From: Chloroflexota bacterium
GTDB taxonomy: Bacteria > Chloroflexota > Limnocylindria > Limnocylindrales > CSP1-4
Length of the DNA: 48,233 nt
Reading direction: 5' to 3'
NCBI GenBank assembly: GCA_029240655.1
Contig: JARDZW010000003.1
Span: forward strand, 1 to 48,233
The position numbers were made by a program, and so were the translations under genes. Positions 1 through 9,072 of this stretch are shown piece after piece. Under the pieces are notes generated by a model, which did no database searches, was not told where the DNA came from, and was given only the letters and a program-made list of their open reading frames with translations. Each line of letters opens with the position of its first letter. Position 1 is the stretch's first letter.

Positions 1-1
1 C

Positions 2-610
2 GGCAAGCTGTCCGGTCGACGGGGCCTGCAGGGCAAGCTGCGCGAGCTTGGCCACGAGCTCGAGGGCGACGTCCTTGACAGCATCTACCGTCAGGCCATC
101 GAGCTTGCCGACGCGAAGAAGGAGGTCACCGATGCGGACCTCCTCGCGCTCGTGGAGCAGCGCACGTCCGAGGTCGAGGCAAGCATCGCGCTCGTCGGCT
201 GGAGCGTGACCTCATCGCATGGCGGCAATGCCGTCGGGACCGTCACGCTCAGCGTCAACGGCGAGGAACGGAGTTCGGAGTCGACCGGGAACGGCCCGGT
301 CAACGCGCTCTTCAAGGCCGTCGACGACACGCTCCAACCGCTGCTCGGCTGGCACCCGACCCTGACGGAATACGAGATCAAGGCGGTCTCGGCCGGCGAG
401 GATGCGCAGGGCCAGGTCCTGGCCCGCTGCCGGCGCTCGTCCGACGAGGGCCCGGGCGCGCTGGTGGTCTCCGGCCACGGGTTATCCACGAACATCATCG
501 AGGCGTCGCTGGACGCGTACCTGGTGGCGACCAACAAGCTTCACGGGGCCGAGATCAACGGGGTCGACGTGGCCTTCGCGAGTCACCGCGCGGGCGAGGG
601 CCTCCCATGA
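2..610 (+). CDS. leuA: 2-isopropylmalate synthase, C-terminal part (5' end outside window)
   Basis: Open frame from base 2 (GKLSGRRGLQGKLRELGHEL...) ending in a LeuA regulatory domain (STGNGPVNALFKAVDDTL...STNIIEASLDAYLVATNKL); directly followed by leuB. Confidence 0.93.
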   Translation, partial: GKLSGRRGLQGKLRELGHELEGDVLDSIYRQAIELADAKKEVTDADLLALVEQRTSEVEASIALVGWSVTSSHGGNAVGTVTLSVNGEERSSESTGNGPVNALFKAVDDTLQPLLGWHPTLTEYEIKAVSAGEDAQGQVLARCRRSSDEGPGALVVSGHGLSTNIIEASLDAYLVATNKLHGAEINGVDVAFASHRAGEGLP

Positions 611-1743
611 TGGAGGATGGCCTTCCCACCTATCGCATCGTCACCATTCCGGGCGACGGCGTCGGACCCGAAGTCGTCGACGCTGCCCGGCGCGTCGTCG
701 ATGCCGCTGGAGGACGCTTCGGGTTCGCCGTGGACTGGACCGAGATCGTGGCCGGTGGGATCGCGATCGACACGTACGGCATCGCGATCCGGCCCGAAGA
801 CGTCGAGGCCTGCCGGGACGCGGACGCGGTCCTCCTGGGCGCTGTCGGCGGACCGAAGTGGTCCGATCCGGCCGCGCCCGTCCGCCCGGAACAGGCCCTG
901 TTCGCGCTGCGCGGCGGACTCGCGCTCTTCGCGAACCTGCGGCCGGTAAAGATCCACCCGGCGCTGATCGCGTCGTCCCCACTCCGACCCGAGCTCCTCC
1001 ACGGTGTGGACCTCCTGATCGTCCGCGAGCTGACCGGCGGCGTGTATTTCGGGGAACGGCAGGAAGCCGGGGAGGAACCGGGCGACCGATTCGCCGTGGA
1101 CACCATGCCGTACGGCGAGGAGGAGATCCGGCGGATCTTCCTCGTGGCTGCGGGGTACGCACTGGGGCGGCGTCGTCGCCTGACGAGCGTCGACAAGGCC
1201 AACGTCCTCGCGACGTCGCGCCTCTGGCGGCGGGTCGTGGACGAGGAGGGCCGGCGCGTGCCGGACCTCGAGGTGAGCCACCAGCTCGTGGATTCGTGCG
1301 CGATGCTGCTCATCCGAAGACCGGCCGATTTCGACGTCATCGTCACCGAGAACCTGTTCGGCGACATCCTCTCGGATGAGGCGGCGGTGCTTGCCGGGAG
1401 CCTCGGGATGTTGCCGTCCGCATCGCTCTCGGACCGGCAGACCGCCTATGGCACGTTCGGACTCTACGAGCCGATCCACGGTTCGGCCCCCGACATCGCG
1501 GGCCAGGATGTGGCCAACCCGATCGGCACGATCCTGTCGGCGGCGATGATGATGTTCTCGTCGTTCGATCGGAAGGACGTCTCGGCAGCGATCGAGGCGG
1601 CCGTCAGCCAGGCGCTGGACGGGGGGTGGCGGACGGGGGACCTCGCCGATCCCACGAACGCTGATGATGGGTTGGTGGTCGTCGGAACGACCGGCATGGC
1701 GACGGCCGTGATCGCCGCCCTCGAGGCGGGAGTGCCGGCGTGA
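607..1743 (+). CDS. leuB: 3-isopropylmalate dehydrogenase
   Basis: YRIVTIPGDGVGPEVVDAARRV..., LTGGVYFGERQE, VTENLFGDILSDEAAVLAGSLGMLPSASL, YEPIHGSAPDIAGQDVANPIGTILSAAMM; overlaps the leuA stop (ATGA). Confidence 0.97.
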   Translation: MMEDGLPTYRIVTIPGDGVGPEVVDAARRVVDAAGGRFGFAVDWTEIVAGGIAIDTYGIAIRPEDVEACRDADAVLLGAVGGPKWSDPAAPVRPEQALFALRGGLALFANLRPVKIHPALIASSPLRPELLHGVDLLIVRELTGGVYFGERQEAGEEPGDRFAVDTMPYGEEEIRRIFLVAAGYALGRRRRLTSVDKANVLATSRLWRRVVDEEGRRVPDLEVSHQLVDSCAMLLIRRPADFDVIVTENLFGDILSDEAAVLAGSLGMLPSASLSDRQTAYGTFGLYEPIHGSAPDIAGQDVANPIGTILSAAMMMFSSFDRKDVSAAIEAAVSQALDGGWRTGDLADPTNADDGLVVVGTTGMATAVIAALEAGVPA

Positions 1744-3425
1744 GCCCGAGCGACGCCCCGGTCATCCTGTACGACACGACCCTGCGCGATGGGACGCAGG
1801 GCGAGAACGTGACCCTCTCGCTGGCCGACAAGCTGCGGGTCGCGCGCATGCTCGACGAGTTCGGGATGCCCTACATCGAGGGCGGCTGGCCGGGCTCCAA
1901 CCCCAAGGACATCGAGTTCTTCGCTGCGGCCCGGACCGTGCGCTGGGAGACTGCGAAGCTCGCGGCGTTCGGATCCACGCGCCACCGTTCCAATACGGCG
2001 AACGACGATCCCAACCTGCGCGAACTCGTCGCGGCCGAGACCCCCGTCGTCACGATCTTCGGGAAGTCGTGGCTCCTCCATGTGACGGAGGTCCTGGGCG
2101 CGACGCCGCAGGAGAACCTCGACATGGTGGCCGATTCGATCGGGTTCATCGTCGACCGTGGCCGGGAAGCTGTCTACGACGCGGAGCACTTCTTCGACGG
2201 CTACAAGGACGACGCCGCGTACGCGCTGTCCACGCTGCGAGCGGCTCGTCAGGCTGGTGCGCGCACGCTCGTGCTGTGCGACACGAACGGGGGCACGCTC
2301 ACGGACGAGCTCAGCCGGATCGTCGGCGACGTGCGGGCATCCATCGAGGGCGACAAGGACGCGCCGGCCGTGACGTGGGGCATCCACACCCACAATGACG
2401 CCGAGCTCGCGGTGGCCAACTCCATGGCGGCGGTCGCGGCCGGCATCCGGCATGTCCAGGCGACGATCAACGGCTACGGCGAGCGCGCAGGCAACGCCAA
2501 CATGGTCTCGATCCTCGCGAACCTCGCGCTCAAGACGCCCCACACGCTCGTGCCTGCAGGTGGCGGCCGCCTCGAAGGCCTGACCGAGCTGTCGCGGAGC
2601 GTCGCGGAGATCGCGAACCTCACGCCCAACGACTACCAGCCCTACGTCGGACGGTCGGCGTTCGCCCACAAGGGCGGGGTCCACGGGGCGGCCGTGGCGA
2701 AGGTGGAGCGCTCCTACCAGCACGTCGAGCCGACCGCCGTCGGGAACATCGGCCGGCTCGTCGTCTCGGAGCTCGGCGGCCGGGCGAACACGTCCATCCG
2801 GGCTCGCCAGCTGGGGCACGACCTCGAGGGAATCGATCCGCGCGAGCTGTCCCGGCTCATCAAGCAGCTCGAGGCCGACGGCTTGGCGTTCGAAGGTGCC
2901 GAAGCCTCGTTCGAGCTCCTTATCCGCCGTCACGCGGCGGACTATGCGGCCCCCTTCCGGATCGTCGACTACACCTGTCTCGTCGAGCAGCGGGACGGCC
3001 GCGAATTGCTCGCCGAGGCGACGGTCAAGGTGGCCGTCGATGGCGAGGTGCTGCACACGGCCGCAGACGGCAACGGCCCGGTCAACGCGCTGGACGCCGC
3101 GCTGCGCAAGGCCCTCCGGGCCTTCTACCCGGCGATCGACGACGTGCACCTCGTGGACTACAAGGTGCGCATCCTCGACGGCGATGCCGCTACGGCCGCG
3201 CGGACCCGCGTGATCATCGATTCGCAGGACGGCGCGCGGACCTGGTCGACGATGGGCAGCGACACGAACATCATCGCGGCATCGGCGTCGGCCCTGTCCG
3301 ACTCGCTCGAGTACGCGATCTGGAAGTCCGGCGCGCAGTTGCGCCGGCGCGATGAGCGACACTTCACGACGGAGACAGCAAGCGAACGCCCGGCGGACGA
3401 TCCCGCCGCAGCGACCCGGAGGTAG
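1740..3425 (+). CDS. cimA: (R)-citramalate synthase
   Basis: ILYDTTLRDGTQGENVTLSLADKLRVARMLDEFGMPYIEGGWPGSNPKD plus C-terminal LeuA-type regulatory domain (GNGPVNALDAALRKAL); GTG start overlaps leuB stop. Confidence 0.93.
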   Translation: MSPSDAPVILYDTTLRDGTQGENVTLSLADKLRVARMLDEFGMPYIEGGWPGSNPKDIEFFAAARTVRWETAKLAAFGSTRHRSNTANDDPNLRELVAAETPVVTIFGKSWLLHVTEVLGATPQENLDMVADSIGFIVDRGREAVYDAEHFFDGYKDDAAYALSTLRAARQAGARTLVLCDTNGGTLTDELSRIVGDVRASIEGDKDAPAVTWGIHTHNDAELAVANSMAAVAAGIRHVQATINGYGERAGNANMVSILANLALKTPHTLVPAGGGRLEGLTELSRSVAEIANLTPNDYQPYVGRSAFAHKGGVHGAAVAKVERSYQHVEPTAVGNIGRLVVSELGGRANTSIRARQLGHDLEGIDPRELSRLIKQLEADGLAFEGAEASFELLIRRHAADYAAPFRIVDYTCLVEQRDGRELLAEATVKVAVDGEVLHTAADGNGPVNALDAALRKALRAFYPAIDDVHLVDYKVRILDGDAATAARTRVIIDSQDGARTWSTMGSDTNIIAASASALSDSLEYAIWKSGAQLRRRDERHFTTETASERPADDPAAATRR

Positions 3426-3429
3426 TCGG

Positions 3430-3987
3430 ATGCCGGAGCCAACGACCGATACGCCCACCCTGCAGCTGGCCCGCTGGACGGTCACGTCCGGCTCGAACGC
3501 GCGCAGCCGTGGCGCGGTCATCATCGACGCTGGCGACCACCACTGGCGCGCCTCGGCCGAGGGCAACGGCGCGATCGACGCGCTGTTCCGCGCGGTGGAC
3601 CAGGCCCTGTCCGAGATCCTCGACGGCCATCCGCGCCTGCTGGCCTACGACATCCATGCGCTGGGGGAGGGGACCGACACGATCGGCGCGGTGACCGTCC
3701 GAATCGCCCCGCCGGACGCCGCCGGCGAACGGGGCACGGGCGAATACGGCGGCGAGGCCCGAGGCACCAACATCATCGCGGCGTCGATCGAGGCGTACAT
3801 CGTTGCGCTCAACGCGATGCTCGGCGAGGCGCATTGGGAAGGCGCGCCCGAAGCGGCTGCCGCCACCGGGAAGCGTGCCCACGCCAAGGCGCCCGTGACG
3901 GCTGGCGCGGCCCGCGAGCGTCGCGCGGAGCTCGACGAGGAGTCCGGCGAGATCGACACGACCGACTGGTTCAACCGCCAGGGCTGA
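3430..3987 (+). CDS. Free-standing LeuA allosteric/dimerisation-domain protein
   Basis: AEGNGAIDALFRAVDQALSEILDGHPRLLAYDIHALGEGTDTIGAVTVRI...GTNIIAASIEAYIVALNAML aligns by eye with the C-terminal domain of the leuA in this window; no catalytic TIM barrel. ATG at 3430 preferred over the longer ORF that overlaps cimA. Confidence 0.85.
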   Translation: MPEPTTDTPTLQLARWTVTSGSNARSRGAVIIDAGDHHWRASAEGNGAIDALFRAVDQALSEILDGHPRLLAYDIHALGEGTDTIGAVTVRIAPPDAAGERGTGEYGGEARGTNIIAASIEAYIVALNAMLGEAHWEGAPEAAAATGKRAHAKAPVTAGAARERRAELDEESGEIDTTDWFNRQG

Positions 3988-3990
3988 GGC

Positions 3991-4824
3991 ATGACCTCAG
4001 TCGCGTATGCCGGCGAACCCGGTGCGTTCGCCGAGGATGCCGTCCTGGCGGCATTCGGCGACGTCATGCGGCGCTCAGTGGCGAGCTTCCGGGCCGTCTT
4101 CGAGGCGGTCGCCTCGGGCGAGGCGGCAGCGGGCGTCGTGCCGATCGAGAACGTCATCCATGGCACGGTCCGCGAGAACTACGACCTCCTGATCGAGCAC
4201 GACCTCACGATCGCCGGCGAGGTCATCGTGCCCGTGCACCTCTGCCTTGCCGCGCTGCCGGGCCAGCGCCTCCAGGACATCGAGCGCGTCTATTCCCATA
4301 TCCAGGCCCTGGGCCAGGCCGAGACCTTCCTGCGCGCCCGTCCGTGGCAGCTCCTTTCGACGTACAACACCGCCGGCGCGGGCAAAGCCATCGTCGAGGC
4401 GGGCGAGCCCGGGTCCGCCGCCGTCCTGTCGCCCCGGGCCGCAGCCTTGTTCGGGCTGGAGGTCCTCGCCGACGAGATCGGCGACCTCCCTGACAACCGA
4501 ACACGGTTCCTGGTGCTCGCGCGCCCTGGCGCCGCCGTTCCGGCGCTCGTGGACGCCCCGACGCTGCGGCGGACAACCATCGTTGTCGCGGTCCGCAACG
4601 AGCCAGGCACGCTGCTGGCGGTGCTCCGGGTCCTCGCGGAGCATGGCCTGAACATGCGCAAGCTCGAGTCGCGCCCAAGCCGTGAACGAGCCTGGGAGTA
4701 CGTGTTCTGGATCGACCTGGACGGCGACGCGTCCGAGCCGCAGATGGCGGCGGCGCTCGAGCAGGTCCGCGACGTGACGACGATGACGCGTGTCCTTGGC
4801 AGCTACCCCAGCCCGGACCGCTGA
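3991..4824 (+). CDS. pheA: Prephenate dehydratase with C-terminal ACT domain
   Basis: VAYAGEPGAFAEDAVLAAFG, VPIENVIHGTVRENYDLL, DNRTRFLVLARPG, ACT part NEPGTLLAVLRVLAEHGLNMRKLESRPSRERAWEYVFWIDLDG. Confidence 0.95.
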   Translation: MTSVAYAGEPGAFAEDAVLAAFGDVMRRSVASFRAVFEAVASGEAAAGVVPIENVIHGTVRENYDLLIEHDLTIAGEVIVPVHLCLAALPGQRLQDIERVYSHIQALGQAETFLRARPWQLLSTYNTAGAGKAIVEAGEPGSAAVLSPRAAALFGLEVLADEIGDLPDNRTRFLVLARPGAAVPALVDAPTLRRTTIVVAVRNEPGTLLAVLRVLAEHGLNMRKLESRPSRERAWEYVFWIDLDGDASEPQMAAALEQVRDVTTMTRVLGSYPSPDR

Positions 4825-4831
4825 CCGGACG

Positions 4832-5230
4832 TCAGATCGAGCTGGCGCACGCCTTGCATTTCGTGGCGTCGATCGCGTTCGGCTCCTTGCAGTATGGGCA
4901 GGTCTTGATCTCGGCCTCGGGGTCTTCCTTGATGAGAATCCTGCTGATCTGCCACACCACCAAGGCGATCACGATGAACGTGATGACCGCACTGAGGAAC
5001 TCGCCCCAGCGGATGGCGACCTCCGTCGCGGGATCGCCGGCGGTGGCCTCCCTCAACACCAGCTTGAGGTCCGCGAAGTCCACACCGCCGAGGGCGAGCC
5101 CGATCGGCGGCATGATGATGTCCTCGACCAACGAGGTCACGACCGTCCCGAGCGCGGCGCCGATGATCACGCCGATCGCCAGGGCCAGCGCGTTCGTCTT
5201 GAGCAGGAACCCCTTGAACTCGGACAGCAT
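4832..5230 (-). CDS. mscL: Large-conductance mechanosensitive channel with C-terminal zinc-ribbon-like tail
   Basis: MLSEFKGFLLKTNALALAIGVIIGAALGTVVTSLVEDIIMPPIGLALGGVDF; tail KTCPYCKEPNAIDATKCKACASSI contains CxxC-x10-CxxC. Confidence 0.94.
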   Translation of the reverse strand: MLSEFKGFLLKTNALALAIGVIIGAALGTVVTSLVEDIIMPPIGLALGGVDFADLKLVLREATAGDPATEVAIRWGEFLSAVITFIVIALVVWQISRILIKEDPEAEIKTCPYCKEPNAIDATKCKACASSI

Positions 5231-5351
5231 CGGCGTTCTCCATGGCCACGCGCGTCGGCCCGGCCGTGATGATCGCGGGGCGCCACCAGCAAGGCCGATG
5301 CTACCCTTGCGCTCCCCCGGCGGACCACCCCAGCGGAGGCGATGAGACCGC

Positions 5352-7028
5352 ATGGACCAGGCGTTTCGCGACGCGATCGCCAGCGGCTACACGTTCGATG
5401 AACCCGCGCTCGTCATCGGCAGCGCGATGCACGAGGGCGAGCTCGTCAACGACACGCGGGTCCAGGTCGCCCTCTCGATGCTCAACCGCCACGGGCTCAT
5501 CGCGGGTGCGACCGGCACGGGCAAGACCAAGACGCTCCAGCTGCTGGCCGGCCAGCTGTCCAAGGCCGGCGTGCCCGTCTTCGCGGCCGACATCAAGGGC
5601 GACCTGTCGGGGATCGCCCTGCCCGGTGACGCGGCCGATCCAAAGGTCGTGGAGCGCGCGACATCGCTCGCCTGGGAGTTCGAGGCCCGTGGTCATCCGG
5701 TCGAGTTCCTGTCGCTGACCGGCAAGCAGGGCGCGCAGGTCCGCGCCACGGTCCATTCGTTCGGGCCCCTTCTCCTCGGCAAGGTGCTCGACCTCAACGA
5801 GACGCAGACGAGCATCCTCGCACTCATCTTCAAGTACTGCGACGACAACGATCTGCCGCTGCTCGATCTCAAGGACCTGGCGACGACGCTCAAGTTCCTG
5901 GCCTCGGACGAGGGAAAGCCGATCCTCGAGGAGTACGGCGGGATGTCGGCAGCCTCGGTCGGGGTGCTCCTGCGTTCGATCGTCGTGCTCGAGCAGGAGG
6001 GCGCGGACGTCTTCTTCGGCGAGCCGGAGTTCGACGTCGACGACCTGCTCCGGACCACGCCCGATGGGCAGGGCGTCGTCAGCATCCTCGAGCTGTCGGA
6101 CGTGATGGACCAACCACGACTGTTCTCGACCTTCATGCTCTGGATGCTGGCCCAGCTGTACGAGAGTCTCCCCGAGGTCGGCGACCTGCCCCAACCCAAG
6201 CTGTGCTTCTTCTTCGACGAGGCGCACCTGCTGTTCGATGACGCATCCGAGGCGCTGATGGACCAGGTGGAGCGGACGGCGCGGCTCATCCGTTCCAAGG
6301 GCGTCGGCATCTACTTCGTGACTCAGGCGCCGACGGACGTACCGGCGTCCGTGCTGGCACAGCTCGGCAATCGGGTACAGCACGCCCTGCGTGCCTTCAC
6401 GCCGGACGACGCCGACGCGCTGCGCAAGACAGCGCGGACCTTCCCGATGACCGAGTTCTACGACGTCGAGAAGACCATCACTTCATTGGGGACCGGCGAG
6501 GCCCTCGTGACGGTATTGACCCCACGCGGTGTGCCGACGCCGCTGGCCGCGACACGGCTGCTGCCACCGGACTCGCTCATGGCCCAGATGCCGCCCGACG
6601 AGTTCGCCGCGACAGTGGCGGCGAGCACGTTCCAGACGAAGTACGGCCCCACCGTGGACCGCGACAGCGCCCACGAGCGCATCACCGCACGCATCGCGGC
6701 CGCCCGCACAGCGGCCGTCGAGGCGGCCACGCGCGCGGGCCTCGACCCGACCACCGCCGGCGGGCTCAACGACATGACCCCCGCCCAGCAGGCACGCGAG
6801 CTCGCTCGCCAGCAGAAGGCCATCGAGGCCGCGGAGGTGCGCGCCCAACGCGAGGCCGAGCGGCAGCGAAAGGCCGACGAGAGGGCCGCAGTTGCCGCCG
6901 CGAAAGCGCGCCAGAAGTCCATCGACAGCGCCCTGCGGACCGGGGGCAAGGTCGTGACCTCGCGGCTCGGCCAGGACATCGTTCGCGGTGTCTTCGGCGT
7001 GCTCTTCGGAGGTGGGAAAAGTCGCTGA
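5352..7028 (+). CDS. HerA-like / DUF853-family ATPase (helicase HerA-like)
   Basis: Walker A GLIAGATGTGKTKTLQLLAGQL, ADIKGDLSGIA, CFFFDEAHLLF Walker B, SKGVGIYFVTQAPTDVPASVLAQLGNRVQHALRAFTPDD; charged coiled-coil C-terminus. Confidence 0.92.
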   Translation: MDQAFRDAIASGYTFDEPALVIGSAMHEGELVNDTRVQVALSMLNRHGLIAGATGTGKTKTLQLLAGQLSKAGVPVFAADIKGDLSGIALPGDAADPKVVERATSLAWEFEARGHPVEFLSLTGKQGAQVRATVHSFGPLLLGKVLDLNETQTSILALIFKYCDDNDLPLLDLKDLATTLKFLASDEGKPILEEYGGMSAASVGVLLRSIVVLEQEGADVFFGEPEFDVDDLLRTTPDGQGVVSILELSDVMDQPRLFSTFMLWMLAQLYESLPEVGDLPQPKLCFFFDEAHLLFDDASEALMDQVERTARLIRSKGVGIYFVTQAPTDVPASVLAQLGNRVQHALRAFTPDDADALRKTARTFPMTEFYDVEKTITSLGTGEALVTVLTPRGVPTPLAATRLLPPDSLMAQMPPDEFAATVAASTFQTKYGPTVDRDSAHERITARIAAARTAAVEAATRAGLDPTTAGGLNDMTPAQQARELARQQKAIEAAEVRAQREAERQRKADERAAVAAAKARQKSIDSALRTGGKVVTSRLGQDIVRGVFGVLFGGGKSR

Positions 7029-7096
7029 CGCGCGATCGCGCGAGCCACCGCCCGCGGGTGGGTCGTGTCGCCCTGCCGACACCGAACCGATTCTCC

Positions 7097-7125
7097 TTGA
7101 CGTAGCACTTTCGTACTGGTAGACC
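7097..7125 (+). promoter_or_regulatory. Candidate sigma70-type promoter (TTGACG-17 nt-TAGACC)
   Basis: TTGACG at 7097-7102, 17-nt spacer, TAGACC at 7120-7125, in the 468-bp gap upstream of the secreted protein ORF. Confidence 0.35.
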
Positions 7126-7496
7126 ATCTTCCCTACCGAGTCGCTGCGCCGGGGGGCGCGCCTCGAAGTGGGAAGAACGGGTCCGAACGCAGCGTCGAGG
7201 GGCGCTGGGCGCGATCCGGCCAAAGCGACGGGCCGCCGACCGGCATCCAGGTACCTTCGGTAGCCCTTCCATCGAGGTCCCGGGGGAACGTTTCTGGGGA
7301 GACCGACGGGGCTTCGCACATGCAGGAGATCAGAACACGTGCTGGCCGCGTCCGGCCACGTCCACGTGGCCGACGGGCCGATCCTCGTACCCACGGACGG
7401 TCGGGCCTGGCTAGGGCGAGAAGGGGGGTGATGCCTGGCATGACTGGTACAGGACGGTGACCTACGAACGTGTCTCCGGGGGGAAAGGACCTTCTC

Positions 7497-7913
7497 ATGC
7501 GACAGACGATCAGGATCCTACTGGCGGCGCTGGCCGTGCTCGCCCTGAGCAGCCAGGCCGTGTTCGCGGGAAGCCCGCATTTCGTCGGCGCTGTCACGGT
7601 GACACGCGACGGCAACAGCCTCACGGTCTCCGGTAAGGAAGCCGGCCTCGGCAACGAGGACCAGGTGAACATCGTGGTGACCGCCACGGCGGAGTGCATC
7701 AACCCAGGCCAGCGTCACCCCAAGGCCGCCAACAAGGCGAGCGTTTCTGCCGAGGGCGATTTCCCGGTCCAGAACGGCAAAGCGACCTTCGAGCTGACGC
7801 TGACGGCGACGTTCCAGCCGGACTGCACCCCGCCGATGACCGTCGTCTTCACTGGCGTGACCGTCACCGACACGACCAACGGCATCTCAGCGACGTTGTC
7901 AGGGACGTTCTGA
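7497..7913 (+). CDS. Small secreted protein of unknown function
   Basis: MRQTIRILLAALAVLALSSQAVFAGSPHF signal peptide followed by a beta-rich Thr/Val sequence with two cysteines; no family recognised. Confidence 0.75.
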   Translation: MRQTIRILLAALAVLALSSQAVFAGSPHFVGAVTVTRDGNSLTVSGKEAGLGNEDQVNIVVTATAECINPGQRHPKAANKASVSAEGDFPVQNGKATFELTLTATFQPDCTPPMTVVFTGVTVTDTTNGISATLSGTF

Positions 7914-7941
7914 CAACGCTTGAACCGGGAGGGCGCCGGTG

Positions 7942-7970
7942 AGCGAGCAGTGATGCTTGCTTTCTGCGTC
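7942..7970 (+). terminator. Candidate intrinsic-like terminator after the secreted protein
   Basis: AGCGAGC-AGTGAT-GCTTGCT hairpin (7 bp with one G-U) followed by pyrimidine-rich TTCTGCGTCTCTTCC. Confidence 0.45.
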
Positions 7971-8168
7971 TCTTCCGCTTCGATCGGCCGGGCGCGCTCG
8001 TCATGTGGGCGAGGCGCCCGCGGCCGGTCTCTTCGCATGCCCGGTCCGGCCGCCAGTTCGATAGGGTGAGCCGCAGCCGCTCGGCCAATGACGGCCGCGA
8101 TGTGCTCGACCTCGGTCGTCATCGGCCCGGTCCAAGCCGTCACGCGTGGCTGGCCCCCCTTCATGTGG

Positions 8169-8990
8169 CTACTCGATGACGAGCCCACCCGGGACGTCCG
8201 GCGGCACCGGAGGATAGGCTGGCTTCAGGCCCGCGATCGTGTCGCCGAGAATCGTGGCGACCGCGAGGTTCCGGAACCACTTGCGATTGGCGGGGATGAG
8301 GTACCACGGGGCATGGGCGGTGGACGTCTTCGAGAGCGCGTCGTCGAAGGCGGCCTGGTAGTCGTCCCAGAGCTTGCGTTCCGCGAGATCGCCCATCGAG
8401 AACTTCCAGCGCTTGGTCGGGTCGTCGTAACGAGCCTGGAACCGCTCGCGCTGCTCGTCCTTGTCGATGGCGAGGAAGAACTTGAGGATCGTGGTCCCGT
8501 TGTCCGCCAGGAACCGCTCGAACTCGTTGATCTGGTCGTAGCGGGCCGACCAGACATCACGCGGCACGATGTCATGCACGCGCACGACGAGCACGTCCTC
8601 GTAATGTGATCGATTGAAGATGCCGATCTCGCCCTTGCGCGGCACCGCCTGGTGGACGCGCCACAGGTAGTCGTGGGCGAGCTCTTCGTCCGAAGGGACC
8701 TTGAAGCTCGTGACCGAGCAGCCCTGCGGATTGAACGCCTCCATCACCTTGTTGATGGTGCCGTCCTTGCCGGCGGCGTCGATGCCCTGGAGCACGACGA
8801 GGACCGAATGCTTCGACTCCGCCCAGAGGCGGTCCTGAAGATCCGCGAGACGAGCGACCTGCTTCTCGAGGGCTGGGGTCGTCGCCTCCTTGTCCCAGCC
8901 GTGGGTCTCGCCGTGGTCCTGGCTGGCGAGGCGCACGCGGGACCCCGGGCGGACGGCGAGGGCAGCGCGCAGGTCGACCCGGGTGGCCAT
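8169..8990 (-). CDS. Polyphosphate kinase 2 family protein
   Basis: VLVVLQGIDAAGKDGTINKVMEAFNPQGCSVTSFKVPSDEELAHDYLWRVHQAVPRKGEIGIFNRSHYEDVLVVRVH; PWYLIPANRKWFRNLAVATIL. Confidence 0.95.
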   Translation of the reverse strand: MATRVDLRAALAVRPGSRVRLASQDHGETHGWDKEATTPALEKQVARLADLQDRLWAESKHSVLVVLQGIDAAGKDGTINKVMEAFNPQGCSVTSFKVPSDEELAHDYLWRVHQAVPRKGEIGIFNRSHYEDVLVVRVHDIVPRDVWSARYDQINEFERFLADNGTTILKFFLAIDKDEQRERFQARYDDPTKRWKFSMGDLAERKLWDDYQAAFDDALSKTSTAHAPWYLIPANRKWFRNLAVATILGDTIAGLKPAYPPVPPDVPGGLVIE

Positions 8991-9072
8991 GGGCGATCCT
9001 CCGTGGATGGGCGTAGCGGGCTCGGACGTATGATGCGACCGTACCGTATCGCCCCTCGCAGGAGCGTCTCGC

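Noticed and set aside
1464-3566. 700-aa minus-strand ORF opposite leuB/cimA
   Set aside because: Antisense shadow of high-GC coding sequence; Arg/Asp/Val-rich composition with no motif, fully overlapping well-supported leuB and cimA.
7260-7310. CCCGGGGGAACGTTTCTGGGG, loosely like a cyclic-di-AMP (ydaO) riboswitch element
   Set aside because: The other conserved ydaO blocks (GGGGUGAAU and CCGAACCCGUCAGCUAACC) could not be found; similarity is limited to a G-rich run.
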